Shown one piece after another: positions 39,158 through 49,213 of a stretch of DNA of 64,000 nucleotides. The stretch comes from Yoonia sp. GTDB taxonomy: Bacteria > Pseudomonadota > Alphaproteobacteria > Rhodobacterales > Rhodobacteraceae. Each line of letters starts with the position of its first letter. Within the stretch, counting starts at the first letter, position 1. The notes beneath the pieces are model-generated. The model was given only the letters and a program-made list of their open reading frames with translations, had not been told where the DNA came from and made no database searches. The DNA lies in NCBI RefSeq assembly GCF_030731595.1, contig NZ_JANQTS010000064.1:33218-97217 (forward strand), given 5' to 3'. The position numbers were made by a program, and so were the translations under genes.

Positions 39158-40633
39158 ATGACCGCAGAACCATCGACTGTCCCGAGCGTCACAGACGCGT
39201 CTGCTTTTGCAGGACCCAAGGAACGCTGGATCGCGATGGCAGTTCTTCTGGTTGCGAGCTTTATGAACCTGATGGATGTCACGATCGTCAATGTCGCCCT
39301 GCCAAGCATGGAGGCAGCATTTGACGCAACCCCCTCGCAGATCGAATGGGTGGTTGCTGTCTATATTCTGGTCTTTGCCCTGTGCTTACTGCCCGGCGGT
39401 CGGTCGGGCGATATCTTGGGGCGCAGACGTGTCTTCATGATCGGTGTTACAATTTTTACGGTCGGATCCGCGCTGTGCGGGCTGGCCCCAAGCATCAATG
39501 CGCTGGTGGGGTCGCGGATTGTGCAGGGGATTGGCGGCGCGATGATGATCCCGCAGACGCTGGCGCTGGTGCCCGCGTTGTTCCCGCCCGAGGAACGTGG
39601 CGCCGCCTTCGCTTTGTTTGGCCTTTCGGCAGGCCTTGCCTCGGTCGCGGGGCCACTTTTGGGTGGCGTGCTCATCGGGGCCGATATCTGGGGCTTGGGC
39701 TGGCGTCCGATTTTTCTGGTCAATATCCCGGTCGGGCTGGGCGCGCTTTTTCTGGCGATGCGCTTTCTGCCAAAGGTGCCACGGCGTGAAGGCATGGGAA
39801 TTGATCTGATCGGGGTTGGCTTGGCCGGACTGGCGCTCTTGCTGGTGATTTTCCCACTGATCGAAGGACGGCAACTTGGCTGGCCGCTTTGGACCTTTGC
39901 GATGATGGTCTCCGCAGCCCCTGCGGCTTGGCTGTTCGTACTTTGGCAGCGCAGGCAAGCGGCTGCGAGCGCGCCGCAATTGCTGCCGGCCGAGTTGCTG
40001 TCCAATCGTAGTTATGTGCTCGGTGTGTTTCTGACTGCGATCCTGTTTTCCGGTATTCCCGGATTCTTTCTGATCATGGCGTTATTTCTTCAAAACGGGT
40101 TTGGGCTGACGCCACTCCAGTCGGGTTTGACAACACTCCCTTTTTCCGTCGGTGTCCTGATCGCATCGGCCATGGCCGGACGGCTGGGCAATCGGCTGCT
40201 GCGGCAGCGGATCACTGCCGGTGCGGGGATGCTGTCACTTGGCATGATGTCACTCTGGTTCGTGGTCGGGTCGTTGGGCGATACGCTGGTCAGCTGGTAT
40301 TTCATCCCGTCACTGCTTGTCTGCGGCATTGGACTGGGGACGGCCATTTCGCCGCTGTTCAATACCGTACTTGCCTCTGTTAAGGGTGCGGACTCCGGCT
40401 CTGCTTCGGGTGCGCTTCAGGCCTTTCAGCAAGTTGGCGGTGCGCTTGGTGTGGCGATTGTCGGGCAGATTTTCTTTTCAAGGCTCTTGGGCGTCGAACA
40501 ACAGGCCAGCTCGGTGGCACATGATGCCTACGTCCGTGCATTCACTTTGGGGACAGCCTATCCGGCAGCGGCATTTGCGGCACTGGCCTGTCTTGTGTGG
40601 TTCCTGCCAAAGCCCGAGACAGCGGCCCGCTAG
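39158..40633 (+). CDS. DHA2-type MFS drug transporter
   Basis: [42 protein letters not shown]; 14-TM-type sequence. Confidence 0.93.
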   Translation: MTAEPSTVPSVTDASAFAGPKERWIAMAVLLVASFMNLMDVTIVNVALPSMEAAFDATPSQIEWVVAVYILVFALCLLPGGRSGDILGRRRVFMIGVTIFTVGSALCGLAPSINALVGSRIVQGIGGAMMIPQTLALVPALFPPEERGAAFALFGLSAGLASVAGPLLGGVLIGADIWGLGWRPIFLVNIPVGLGALFLAMRFLPKVPRREGMGIDLIGVGLAGLALLLVIFPLIEGRQLGWPLWTFAMMVSAAPAAWLFVLWQRRQAAASAPQLLPAELLSNRSYVLGVFLTAILFSGIPGFFLIMALFLQNGFGLTPLQSGLTTLPFSVGVLIASAMAGRLGNRLLRQRITAGAGMLSLGMMSLWFVVGSLGDTLVSWYFIPSLLVCGIGLGTAISPLFNTVLASVKGADSGSASGALQAFQQVGGALGVAIVGQIFFSRLLGVEQQASSVAHDAYVRAFTLGTAYPAAAFAALACLVWFLPKPETAAR

Positions 40634-41664
40634 CCGCCGCGCACCGTGTCAATCATCAGTTGCACGTTTGCGGGGTCCGCATCGGGCGTGATGCCGTGGC
40701 CCAGATTGAAAATATGGGGGCCGCCCGAGAGAGCATCGCAGATGCGGCGGGTTTCGTTGACCAGTGTCTCGCCCCCCGTCACCATATGACTTGATTTCAG
40801 GTTGCCCTGAACGCAGCCGTCGATCTGGACGTGCTTTGCCACCCAAGCCGCATCAACACCATCATCGACAGCCACGCAATCCGCACCGGTCGCCGCATGG
40901 ACGCCAGCATATTTCGTCCCTGCGCCACGCGGGAAGGCGATAACCGGAATACCGGGGTGTTTTTCTTTGAGTGCAGCCGTGATTCGCTGCATCGGTTTGA
41001 TCGAATAGTTGGTAAAGTCATCCCCTTCGAGCGAGCCTGCCCAGCTATCGAACAGCTTGACGCATTCGGCACCTGCTTCGATCTGCTTGGACAAATAGGC
41101 GATCGTCCCTTCGGTCAACCGGTCGATGATCCCTTCGAACACGGGTTTGTTCTCGGCTTTCAGCGCATGCGCGGGCCCTTGATCCGGCGTGCCTTGGCCT
41201 GCAATCATATAGGTGGCGACGGTCCATGGTGCGCCCGCAAAGCCGATCAGCGTGGTTTCCTTGGGCAGTTCGCGCGACAGGATTTTCACGGTCTCATAAA
41301 CCGGGTTCAACGTGTCATGAATCGCCTCGGTCGGGAGCAGCTTTGCCAGTTCATCCGCAGTTGTGATCGTCGAAAGGCGTGGCCCTTCGCCGGTCACAAA
41401 CCACAGGTCCGCGCCCAGAGCTTGCGGCAAAAGCAGGATATCGGCAAAAAGAATCGCCGCATCAAAGCCGTAGCGGCGGATTGGTTGCAGCGTGACCTCG
41501 GCGGCCAGTTCGGGGTTATAGCAAAGCGATAAAAAGTCACCGGCCTGTGCGCGCGTGGCCTTATATTCAGGCAGATAGCGCCCCGCTTGGCGCATCATCC
41601 AGATCGGAGGCGTGGGAAGAGTTTCGCCCGCGAGGGCCCGGAGGATGGTTTTTTGCTGCGCCAT
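40630..41664 (-). CDS. hemE: Uroporphyrinogen decarboxylase
   Basis: [34 protein letters not shown]. Confidence 0.97.
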   Translation of the reverse strand: MAQQKTILRALAGETLPTPPIWMMRQAGRYLPEYKATRAQAGDFLSLCYNPELAAEVTLQPIRRYGFDAAILFADILLLPQALGADLWFVTGEGPRLSTITTADELAKLLPTEAIHDTLNPVYETVKILSRELPKETTLIGFAGAPWTVATYMIAGQGTPDQGPAHALKAENKPVFEGIIDRLTEGTIAYLSKQIEAGAECVKLFDSWAGSLEGDDFTNYSIKPMQRITAALKEKHPGIPVIAFPRGAGTKYAGVHAATGADCVAVDDGVDAAWVAKHVQIDGCVQGNLKSSHMVTGGETLVNETRRICDALSGGPHIFNLGHGITPDADPANVQLMIDTVRGG

Positions 41665-41758
41665 GAGATGTCCTTTTTCGTCTTCCCTGTGGTCCCAATT
41701 GCAGAAGATGTTGTCAAGGGAGTTGTCAGGCTAGGTTGACACGTCTAACAATCCAAAC

Positions 41759-42694
41759 ATGACACTGAAATTGCCCACACCCGCCTCGCCCTTCAACATC
41801 GGAACCCGTGGTTCACCGCTTGCTTTGGCGCAGGCGCATGAGACGCGGTCGCGCCTGATGGCGGCCTTTGATCTGCCGGAAGACGCTTTCGCGATCTGCA
41901 TCATCAAAGTGATGGGCGACGCGATTCAGGACCGCCCGCTCAAAGAGATCGGCGGGAAGGGCCTGTTCACACGTGAGATCGAAGAGGCGCTGCTGGACGG
42001 GTCCATCGATATCGCGGTACATTCGATGAAGGATATGCCGGTGGAACAACCTGGCGGGCTGTTGCTGGATACCTATCTGCCGCGCGAAGATGTGCGTGAC
42101 GCATTTGTCTCGCTGCACGCCAAAGGGCTGGATGATCTGGCGAAAGGGGCGACCGTGGGCACATCATCGCTGCGGCGTCGGTCGCAATTGTTGGCCAAGC
42201 GCCCTGACCTGAACATTGTGGAATTCCGTGGCAATGTGCAGACCCGCCTGAAAAAGCTGGGTGATGGCGTGGCGGAGGCGACTTTTCTGGCGATGGCCGG
42301 GCTGAACCGCCTGAATATGACCGATGTGCCACGCACGGCGGTACCGACAGAGGACATGCTGCCCGCTGTCGCCCAAGGAGCAATCGGGATCGAGCGGCGC
42401 GGCGATGATGGCCGAGCGGCCGAAATGCTGGCGGCCATCCATGACGGCCCGACAGGGCAGCGCCTGGCCGCAGAGCGGACATTCCTCGCGCATCTGGATG
42501 GGTCCTGCGAAACGCCTATCGGCGGTTTGGCTGAGTTGGATGGCGGTACCCTCCGGCTGCGTGGAGAAATCCTGCGCACCGATGGCACCGAGGTCTACGC
42601 GGACGATATGAGCGGTGCGATCGAAGATGGCGCAGAGATGGGCCGTGCGATGGCGCTGAAGCTGTTACAGCAAGCTGGCCCCGACTTCTTTTGA
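41759..42694 (+). CDS. hemC: Hydroxymethylbilane synthase
   Basis: IGTRGSPLALAQA; GSSLRRRSQLLAKRPDL; LDGSCETPIGG cofactor Cys. Confidence 0.97.
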   Translation: MTLKLPTPASPFNIGTRGSPLALAQAHETRSRLMAAFDLPEDAFAICIIKVMGDAIQDRPLKEIGGKGLFTREIEEALLDGSIDIAVHSMKDMPVEQPGGLLLDTYLPREDVRDAFVSLHAKGLDDLAKGATVGTSSLRRRSQLLAKRPDLNIVEFRGNVQTRLKKLGDGVAEATFLAMAGLNRLNMTDVPRTAVPTEDMLPAVAQGAIGIERRGDDGRAAEMLAAIHDGPTGQRLAAERTFLAHLDGSCETPIGGLAELDGGTLRLRGEILRTDGTEVYADDMSGAIEDGAEMGRAMALKLLQQAGPDFF

Positions 42695-42699
42695 GGCGC

Positions 42700-42758
42700 A
42701 AAGGAATTTCGCGAAATTCCTTTTTTCATCACAAGAAAATTCGGCGAATTTTCTTGTG
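42700..42758. repeat. Double palindrome (family B): AAAGGAATTTCGCGAAATTCCTTT plus CACAAGAAAATTCG-G-CGAATTTTCTTGTG
   Basis: Two perfect palindromes (42700-42723, 42730-42758) 5 nt after the hemC stop. Confidence 0.92.
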
Positions 42759-42761
42759 TCC

Positions 42762-44174
42762 TCACCGATCCGGAATCACCTTGCCCGGATTGAGGATGCC
42801 GTTGGGATCAAGGGCGGCCTTGATCGCGCGCATTGCATCCAGCGCGACAGGGTCCTTGCGCCGCTTCATGGTATCAAGCTTCGATACCCCGATCCCGTGT
42901 TCGGCGCTAAACGACCCACCCAATTCCTGCACGACGTCTTCGACCGCTTCGACCAAGGCATGCATCACGGCGGGGTCATTGCGGCTGACATAGCTGGTGT
43001 GGTGAATATTGCCGTCCCCAAGGTGGGCGACGATCACCTCGCTCGCGTCAGGATCAATCGCCTTGATACGTGGCGTGAGTAGCCTTTCAAAAGTGGCGAT
43101 CTTGTCCAAGGGCAGGGCCACATCCGTATTGACGAAAATACCCCCGAAGAAGGCCACTTCGCCCGCATCTTCACGCCGTTTCCAGATCGCGCGCCGCTGG
43201 GTTTCGTTCTGTGCGATCACGGCATCCAAGACCGTGCCGGCCTCGAGCATCTGGCCCAATATGTTTTCCAACGTGCTGACAACGGGCAGGCTGCCGTCGG
43301 CATTGGGCAGCGCATCACGGGCCATGGTGGCTGCGACTTCGATCATTATGTTGATGTCATAGTCCGTTTCGAACGGTGCAGGCGCATCCGGAAACAGGGC
43401 GCGGTGCTTTTCGATATAGCTGCGTGGCATATACTCGAAAGCTTCAACGCCCTCGCCGGTTTCGGCTTGTAGCTGGTAGAGCAGTTTGAGAGCGTCATCG
43501 AGGGTGGCGACAGCGACCATGGCGGTCGCATAGGCGCGCGGCTTAGGGCGCAGTTTGAGAACAGCAGCCGTGATAATCCCCAGCGTGCCCTCTGCCCCGA
43601 TGACCAGGTTGCGCAGATCAAGGCCGGAGTTGTCTTTATGCAGCGCGCTCATCAGGTTCATGATCCGACCGTCGGCCATCACAACCTCAAGCCCGAGACA
43701 GAGCCCGCGCGTGCTGCCATAACGCACGACATTGGAGCCGCCCGCATTGGTGGACAAGAGCCCGCCGATCATCGCCGACCCCCGCGCCCCGAGGGTGAGC
43801 GGGAAAATCAGATCGTGCGCGGCTGCGGCGTCGTGAAGATGCGACAGGATCACACCTGCGCCGACGGTTGCCGTCCGGCCCGCGACGTTGATTTCGGAGA
43901 TCGTATTGAGCCGTTCGACCGAGAGCATCAAAGCATCTTGGGCAAGGGTTGCGCCGGTCAGCCCTGTGCGCCCGGAGGCTGGAACAACGGGTGTTCCGGT
44001 CGCATTGGCGATCTTGAGGATGGCAGAGACTTCGGCAGTATTTGCTGGACGCAAAACCGCGAGCGGCGTCGATGTATAGGCTCCGGTCCAGTCTGTCCCG
44101 TAGGGCGCTGCGTCTTTGCCAGTCAGGATGCGGTCTGCGCCGATCGCAGCGGCGATTTGGTCGAGCACAGACAT
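42762..44174 (-). CDS. FAD-binding oxidoreductase (GlcD/D-lactate dehydrogenase-like)
   Basis: PVVPASGRTGLTGATL; FSAEHGIGVSKLDTM; start MSVLDQIAAAIG. Confidence 0.92.
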   Translation of the reverse strand: MSVLDQIAAAIGADRILTGKDAAPYGTDWTGAYTSTPLAVLRPANTAEVSAILKIANATGTPVVPASGRTGLTGATLAQDALMLSVERLNTISEINVAGRTATVGAGVILSHLHDAAAAHDLIFPLTLGARGSAMIGGLLSTNAGGSNVVRYGSTRGLCLGLEVVMADGRIMNLMSALHKDNSGLDLRNLVIGAEGTLGIITAAVLKLRPKPRAYATAMVAVATLDDALKLLYQLQAETGEGVEAFEYMPRSYIEKHRALFPDAPAPFETDYDINIMIEVAATMARDALPNADGSLPVVSTLENILGQMLEAGTVLDAVIAQNETQRRAIWKRREDAGEVAFFGGIFVNTDVALPLDKIATFERLLTPRIKAIDPDASEVIVAHLGDGNIHHTSYVSRNDPAVMHALVEAVEDVVQELGGSFSAEHGIGVSKLDTMKRRKDPVALDAMRAIKAALDPNGILNPGKVIPDR

Positions 44175-44202
44175 GGTTCCCTCCTTGGTCTTTGCGCGCA
44201 CG

Positions 44203-44772
44203 CTAGCGGGAAAGAAGTTCGGGTGGAAGATGTGATGAGGCCAGATCACCCCCATGCAGAACGTAGGTGGTGCAACTATGATCGTAGTGTGTTTCGATCC
44301 CCCGATACTGCATGCCGATGCGTTGCATGACGCGCAGCGATGCTGTGTTTTCGGGAAGTGCCATCGCAATGACATGATCGATGCCGACAGCATCAAACGC
44401 AAAGCGCGCGGCAGCCTTGCCTGCCTCGGTTGCGTAGCCTTTGCCTGTCGATGCCGTAGCAAGGCGCCATGCAATTTCGATCTCGTTTGAAGGATCGCGT
44501 GCGACGTGCTGTACACAAGTAGAACCGACGATCTTCCCGGTCGCCTGTTCGATGATGCTCCACCAGCTATAGCCGCGCGTTTCCCACGCCAGACGAGTCC
44601 GCTCTATTGCGGCGTTTGTTTCTGCGATGGTTGGCGGTACCGTGTAGGCAAGGAACCGCATCACGGCAGGTTCAGTGTCGATGGCGTTCAAGGCCATCGC
44701 GTGCTCAGGCGCGAATGGGACCAGCCGAAGGCGCGACGTTGTGATGACAAAACTGGAAAAGATATCAGACAT
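44203..44772 (-). CDS. GNAT family N-acetyltransferase
   Basis: TTSRLRLVPFAPEHA...IAWRLATASTGKGYATEAGKAAARFAF (RimJ/RimL type). Confidence 0.9.
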   Translation of the reverse strand: MSDIFSSFVITTSRLRLVPFAPEHAMALNAIDTEPAVMRFLAYTVPPTIAETNAAIERTRLAWETRGYSWWSIIEQATGKIVGSTCVQHVARDPSNEIEIAWRLATASTGKGYATEAGKAAARFAFDAVGIDHVIAMALPENTASLRVMQRIGMQYRGIETHYDHSCTTYVLHGGDLASSHLPPELLSR

Positions 44773-44853
44773 GGGAATAATCTTTGCATCCGCGAAGGTA
44801 AGTCAAAAGCACAAATTGCGGGCTATCAGCTTGGACAACTCATCAAGTTGTCT

Positions 44854-45170
<317 letters not shown>

Positions 45171-45184
45171 TCACCACGACCGTC

Positions 45185-45213
45185 CGATTACGCAATGGGG
45201 GCAGGGGTGTCAA
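45185..45213 (-). promoter_or_regulatory. Candidate tRNA-Met promoter TTGACA-17 nt-TAATCG
   Basis: Consensus -35 with 17-nt spacing, 15 bp upstream of the tRNA 5' end. Confidence 0.65.
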
Positions 45214-45226
45214 ACCGTTTCTGGGG

Positions 45227-45252
45227 GTAAGGTGGGTTAAACCCCACCTTAC
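45227..45252. repeat. 26-bp palindromic repeat GTAAGGTGGGTTAAACCCCACCTTAC (family A)
   Basis: 10-bp arms; the flank CTTACTTGCGGC also matches the 6110 copy (CTTACCTGCGGC). Confidence 0.85.
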
Positions 45253-45276
45253 TTGCGGCACCGGTTCATTGCGTCA

Positions 45277-45294
45277 GGTGGGTCTTGACCCACC
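45277..45294. repeat. Palindrome GGTGGGTC-TT-GACCCACC, variant of family A, just 3' of cydB
   Basis: Perfect 8-bp arms. Confidence 0.75.
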
Positions 45295-45299
45295 AACCC

Positions 45300-46310
45300 C
45301 TAATCGTAGCGCAGTTCCGTCGCTTTCCCGCGGAAAATGGTATAGGAAAGGACCGTATAGGCCATGATTGTCGGTAGGACGATGCATGTCCCGATCAGGA
45401 TAATAAACAGGCTTTCCGGGGCACTCGCGGCTTCATAGATCGTAATCTGATCCGGCACGACAAAGGGGTAGAAGCTATAGGCCATCCCGGCGAATGCCAT
45501 CACCCACAATGCCGTGGCGGCAGCAAAGGGGAGCCAGGACCGTTTGTCGCCTGCAAATGGCATCTTGCGCAGCATCGACCAGAGCCAAAACACCAGCAAT
45601 GCCGACAAAATCGGCAACGGTGAAAGATAAAGCGCCTCTGGCCAGCTGAACCATTTGTCAAAGATGCGCGTGCTGACGAAGGGTGTGGCCAGTGAAATCG
45701 CCCCAATCCCCAGAACCAGCCCCCAGATTCCGCCTTTGGCCCAATCGACCGCTTTGCGCTGAAGCCCCTCGTCTGTTTTATGGATCACCCATGTGGCCCC
45801 GATAAAGCTATAGCCGACCGTCAGGAACACTGCTGTCAGCATACCGAAGGCGGCATGGGCCAAGGTCCATTCCAGGCCCATCACATACATGCCCAGCATG
45901 AACCCTTGGCTCAGCGAGGTCATCAGAGAGCCCGCAAAGAACGCATTGTTCCAAAGGTGTTTATGCGGCGCAGGGGCCTTGGCCCGAAATTCAAAGGCGA
46001 CACCGCGCAGGATCAAGCCGATCAGCATGATCGCAACGGGCAGATAAAGGGCGGTCAGGATCGCCCCATGCGCCGAAGGAAAGGCCACAAGCAGCAGACC
46101 CACCGCCAGCACCAGCCAGGTTTCGTTGGCGTCCCAGAACGGGCCGATCGATGCAATCATCCGGTCTTTTTCTTCATCATCAGCGAAGGGAAACAGCACA
46201 CCTACACCCAGATCAAACCCGTCCAACACGACGTAGATCAGGATCGACACCCCCATCAATCCGGCAAAGACGAATGGCAGCCAGATTGTCGGATCACCAA
46301 AATAGTTCAT
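45300..46310 (-). CDS. cydB: Cytochrome d ubiquinol oxidase subunit II
   Basis: MNYFGDPTIWLPFVFAGLMGVSILIYVVLDGFDLGVGVLFPF; FWDANETWLVLAVG. Confidence 0.95.
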   Translation of the reverse strand: MNYFGDPTIWLPFVFAGLMGVSILIYVVLDGFDLGVGVLFPFADDEEKDRMIASIGPFWDANETWLVLAVGLLLVAFPSAHGAILTALYLPVAIMLIGLILRGVAFEFRAKAPAPHKHLWNNAFFAGSLMTSLSQGFMLGMYVMGLEWTLAHAAFGMLTAVFLTVGYSFIGATWVIHKTDEGLQRKAVDWAKGGIWGLVLGIGAISLATPFVSTRIFDKWFSWPEALYLSPLPILSALLVFWLWSMLRKMPFAGDKRSWLPFAAATALWVMAFAGMAYSFYPFVVPDQITIYEAASAPESLFIILIGTCIVLPTIMAYTVLSYTIFRGKATELRYD

Positions 46311-46315
46311 GACTG

Positions 46316-47710
46316 TTACTCCGCCGGTACGGCCTTGGGGCCGGCATTCGGTGTGGGTGCGATCCGAGTTCCGATCTCTTCGCCGCGGGATACCTTGCGC
46401 GCCAGATAGAAGATCACGTAGATATAGGCCCCGAGCAATAGCGCATAGACCACAAGGTACGCGATCAGGGTCGACAACACCATTGGTGCGGGCACATCGG
46501 CCACGGCTTGTTTGGTGGTCATCACACCTTGTACCAGCCAAGGCTGACGCCCGATTTCGGTGGTGTACCAGCCGGCAAGTGTCGCCAGCCAGCCGCTAAA
46601 GCTCATGCCTACCAGCGCATAAAGCATCGGCTTGGGTAGTCCCTCGACCCCACGCTTGCGGCGCAGGATCATATAGGACGCGGTCCAACTGATCAGCAGC
46701 ATCAACAGGCCAGTTCCCACCATCACGCGGAAGGACCAGAAAACAGGAGCAACGCGGGGGTGCAAGACTTCCCCGTCTTCGGTCACAAATTCGTTCAGCC
46801 CTTTGATCTCGCCATCCCATGTATGGGTCAGGATGAAAGAGGCCAGGTTCGGAATCCCGATCTCAAAGCGGTTCTCACGGGCCTCGTCGTCAGGCAGCGC
46901 AAAAAGGATCAGGGGCACATTGCCGCTGGTTTCCCAATGTCCTTCCATGGCGGCGACTTTCGCGGGCTGATATTCCTTTGTATTCAGACCGTGCATATCC
47001 CCCAGAACGATTTGCACAGGGATGAGCACCGCAGCCGCGAAGACCGCAGTCCGCAAAGCGACCCGTACCCCTTCGGTGCGTCCTCCGATCAACCAGCGGA
47101 ATGCGCTGACCCCCGCAATCAGGAAGCTGACCGTCAAGAAGCTGGCCAGAACCATATGCGCAAAGCGGTATGGCATGGACGGGTTAAAGATGATCGCTGA
47201 CCAATCTGTGGCATAGGCCACACCGTCGATCATTTCGAACCCTTGGGGCGTGTGCATCCACGAGTTCAGGACAATGATCCAGAAGGCCGACATCATCGTG
47301 CCAAAGGCGACAAGAAACGTCGCCATCGTATGCACCCAGTTCGGCACGCGGCTGAAGCCAAAGAGCATGATTCCAAGGAATACGGCCTCGAGGAAGAAGG
47401 CTGTCATGATCTCGTAGGCCAGAAGCGGCCCTGCGATATTACCCACCGTCTCCATAAAGCCAGGCCAGTTGGTCCCGAACTGGAACGACATGGTAATCCC
47501 AGAGACAACGCCCATCGCAAAGGATAGCGCGAAAATCTTGACCCAGAACCGATAGGCTTCCATCCACCGTTCTTCGCCCGTGCGGTTGTAACGCAGTTTG
47601 AAGAACAAAAGGACCCAGCCCAAGGCGATGGTGATCGTTGGGAACAGGATGTGGAATGAAATATTCGCAGCAAACTGGATCCGCGAGAGGAGGAGAGTTT
47701 CCAATTCCAT
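46316..47710 (-). CDS. cydA: Cytochrome ubiquinol oxidase subunit I (short Q-loop, CIO-like)
   Basis: LLLSRIQFAANISFHILFPTITIALGWVLLFFKLRY; heme ligand region GPLLAYEIMTAFFLEAVFLGIMLFG. Confidence 0.95.
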   Translation of the reverse strand: MELETLLLSRIQFAANISFHILFPTITIALGWVLLFFKLRYNRTGEERWMEAYRFWVKIFALSFAMGVVSGITMSFQFGTNWPGFMETVGNIAGPLLAYEIMTAFFLEAVFLGIMLFGFSRVPNWVHTMATFLVAFGTMMSAFWIIVLNSWMHTPQGFEMIDGVAYATDWSAIIFNPSMPYRFAHMVLASFLTVSFLIAGVSAFRWLIGGRTEGVRVALRTAVFAAAVLIPVQIVLGDMHGLNTKEYQPAKVAAMEGHWETSGNVPLILFALPDDEARENRFEIGIPNLASFILTHTWDGEIKGLNEFVTEDGEVLHPRVAPVFWSFRVMVGTGLLMLLISWTASYMILRRKRGVEGLPKPMLYALVGMSFSGWLATLAGWYTTEIGRQPWLVQGVMTTKQAVADVPAPMVLSTLIAYLVVYALLLGAYIYVIFYLARKVSRGEEIGTRIAPTPNAGPKAVPAE

Positions 47711-47762
47711 GATATAAACTGCCTTTCCGGGCACTAATTTCGCTATGATGCTCATATAGCCG

Positions 47763-47775
47763 CATTGCAGCAATG
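47763..47775. promoter_or_regulatory. Palindrome CATTGC-A-GCAATG in the cydA/uraH divergent region
   Basis: Perfect 6-bp arms, odd centre. Confidence 0.3.
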
Positions 47776-47906
47776 GTCATGGGGGGTGCGACAGCAAAGC
47801 GCGGTCGTTCAGGCAAACTGTCAGTCACACGACATGATCGAAAACCTGCGTGACATCAGGCGCAATTTCCGGAATGTTTGCGAAGAAAAAATTAAAGGGC
47901 GATACG

Positions 47907-48251
47907 ATGAGCGGGTTTCTGACCACACATGTCTTGGATACGGGGTCAGGTGTGCCCGCCGCTGGCATGCAGATCGACCTTTACAGGCTGGAGGGCGTCG
48001 CCCGTACCCACATCGTTGGTATGGTCACAAATGCAGACGGGCGGACGAACAGCCCGATCCTGCCCGCGACGGATTTTGCCGTTGGCCGCTACGAACTGGT
48101 CTTTCAGGCAGGTGCCTACTTTGGCCGCGCGGAAACGCCCAGCTTTCTCGATGAGATCCCCTTGCGGTTTGGCATCAATGACGCCAGCGCACACTATCAC
48201 GTCCCGCTTTTGGTCTCGCCTTTCAGCTATTCGACCTATCGGGGCAGCTAG
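47907..48251 (+). CDS. uraH: 5-hydroxyisourate hydrolase (transthyretin-like)
   Basis: LTTHVLDTGSGVPAAGMQIDLYRL ... HYHVPLLVSPFSYSTYRGS C-terminal signature. Confidence 0.95.
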   Translation: MSGFLTTHVLDTGSGVPAAGMQIDLYRLEGVARTHIVGMVTNADGRTNSPILPATDFAVGRYELVFQAGAYFGRAETPSFLDEIPLRFGINDASAHYHVPLLVSPFSYSTYRGS

Positions 48252-49213
48252 GCTTCAAACGTCCAGCGTGTCGTTTGATGATAGGTCGCATCCGGCAGAA
48301 CACGGATGGATGGGAAATGGGGGTTGTTGGGCGCATCGGGCCATCTTTGCGGCTCGATCACCACCCCTTCATAAAAGCCACGGCCCGGTCTGCCTGAACC
48401 GCTGGCGTCATGGACTTGAACGCCGGGTTCGGTCGTGGCCATGGACATTGACACGCCTGACTGCCCCCTGAGCCACAAGACATCGCGCAGCGCCGTCGGC
48501 GCATCTGACAGGCAAAAGTTGTGATCAAGGGCAGGGTCCCCGATTTTCATGGCACGCTCTTGCCGGAAATCCATCGGCGTGCCCGTCACATTGGCGACCT
48601 CTCCGGTCGGACAGACTGTCTCATCTACAGGAGTATAGTGGTCGGCGGCCAAGCGCAGGCTGTGCCCTTCCCAAGTCGGCGTCCCGTCAAGGTTCCAATA
48701 GATGTGACTGGCAAAGTTCATCACGGTTGTGGCGTCGGTCGTGCCGCTGATCTCTAGGGTCAAGGTCGCTGGTGCAGTCACTTGATAGGTCACGCTGATC
48801 TGGCGGTGGCCAGGCAGGCCAGCCATGCCGTCAGGCATCGTCAGCGTCAGCGTGACGCTGCTTTGTGTTTGTGCGACGATCGTCCAGATTTGCGCGTGAC
48901 TGCCTTCAGCGCCCGAATGCAGGTGGGTGCGCCCTTTTTCATTGCGCTCAAGTTCGTACATCATACCGTCAAGCCGCACGCGGGAATTGCTGATCCGGTT
49001 CGCGATTGGGCCGACGATGGCACCGAAGTACTTCATCCCCGCTTCATAGTCCGCCACCTTGTCTGACCCCAAGGCCAGACCGTATGCGACACCTGCAAGC
49101 CGGACGTCCTGTACGATGGCCCCCAAGGTCAGGATTTTGACTGCAATATCACCTGCGGACAGAGTAACGCAGTCGATGTCTTTGCCGCCTTTCGTGGTGC
49201 CGAAATGCGTCAT
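48248..49213 (-). CDS. galM: Aldose 1-epimerase
   Basis: LTLGAIVQDVRLAGVAYGLALGSD; FASHIYWNLDG; start MTHFGTTKGG at 49213 overlaps the GH42 stop. Confidence 0.9.
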   Translation of the reverse strand: MTHFGTTKGGKDIDCVTLSAGDIAVKILTLGAIVQDVRLAGVAYGLALGSDKVADYEAGMKYFGAIVGPIANRISNSRVRLDGMMYELERNEKGRTHLHSGAEGSHAQIWTIVAQTQSSVTLTLTMPDGMAGLPGHRQISVTYQVTAPATLTLEISGTTDATTVMNFASHIYWNLDGTPTWEGHSLRLAADHYTPVDETVCPTGEVANVTGTPMDFRQERAMKIGDPALDHNFCLSDAPTALRDVLWLRGQSGVSMSMATTEPGVQVHDASGSGRPGRGFYEGVVIEPQRWPDAPNNPHFPSIRVLPDATYHQTTRWTFEA

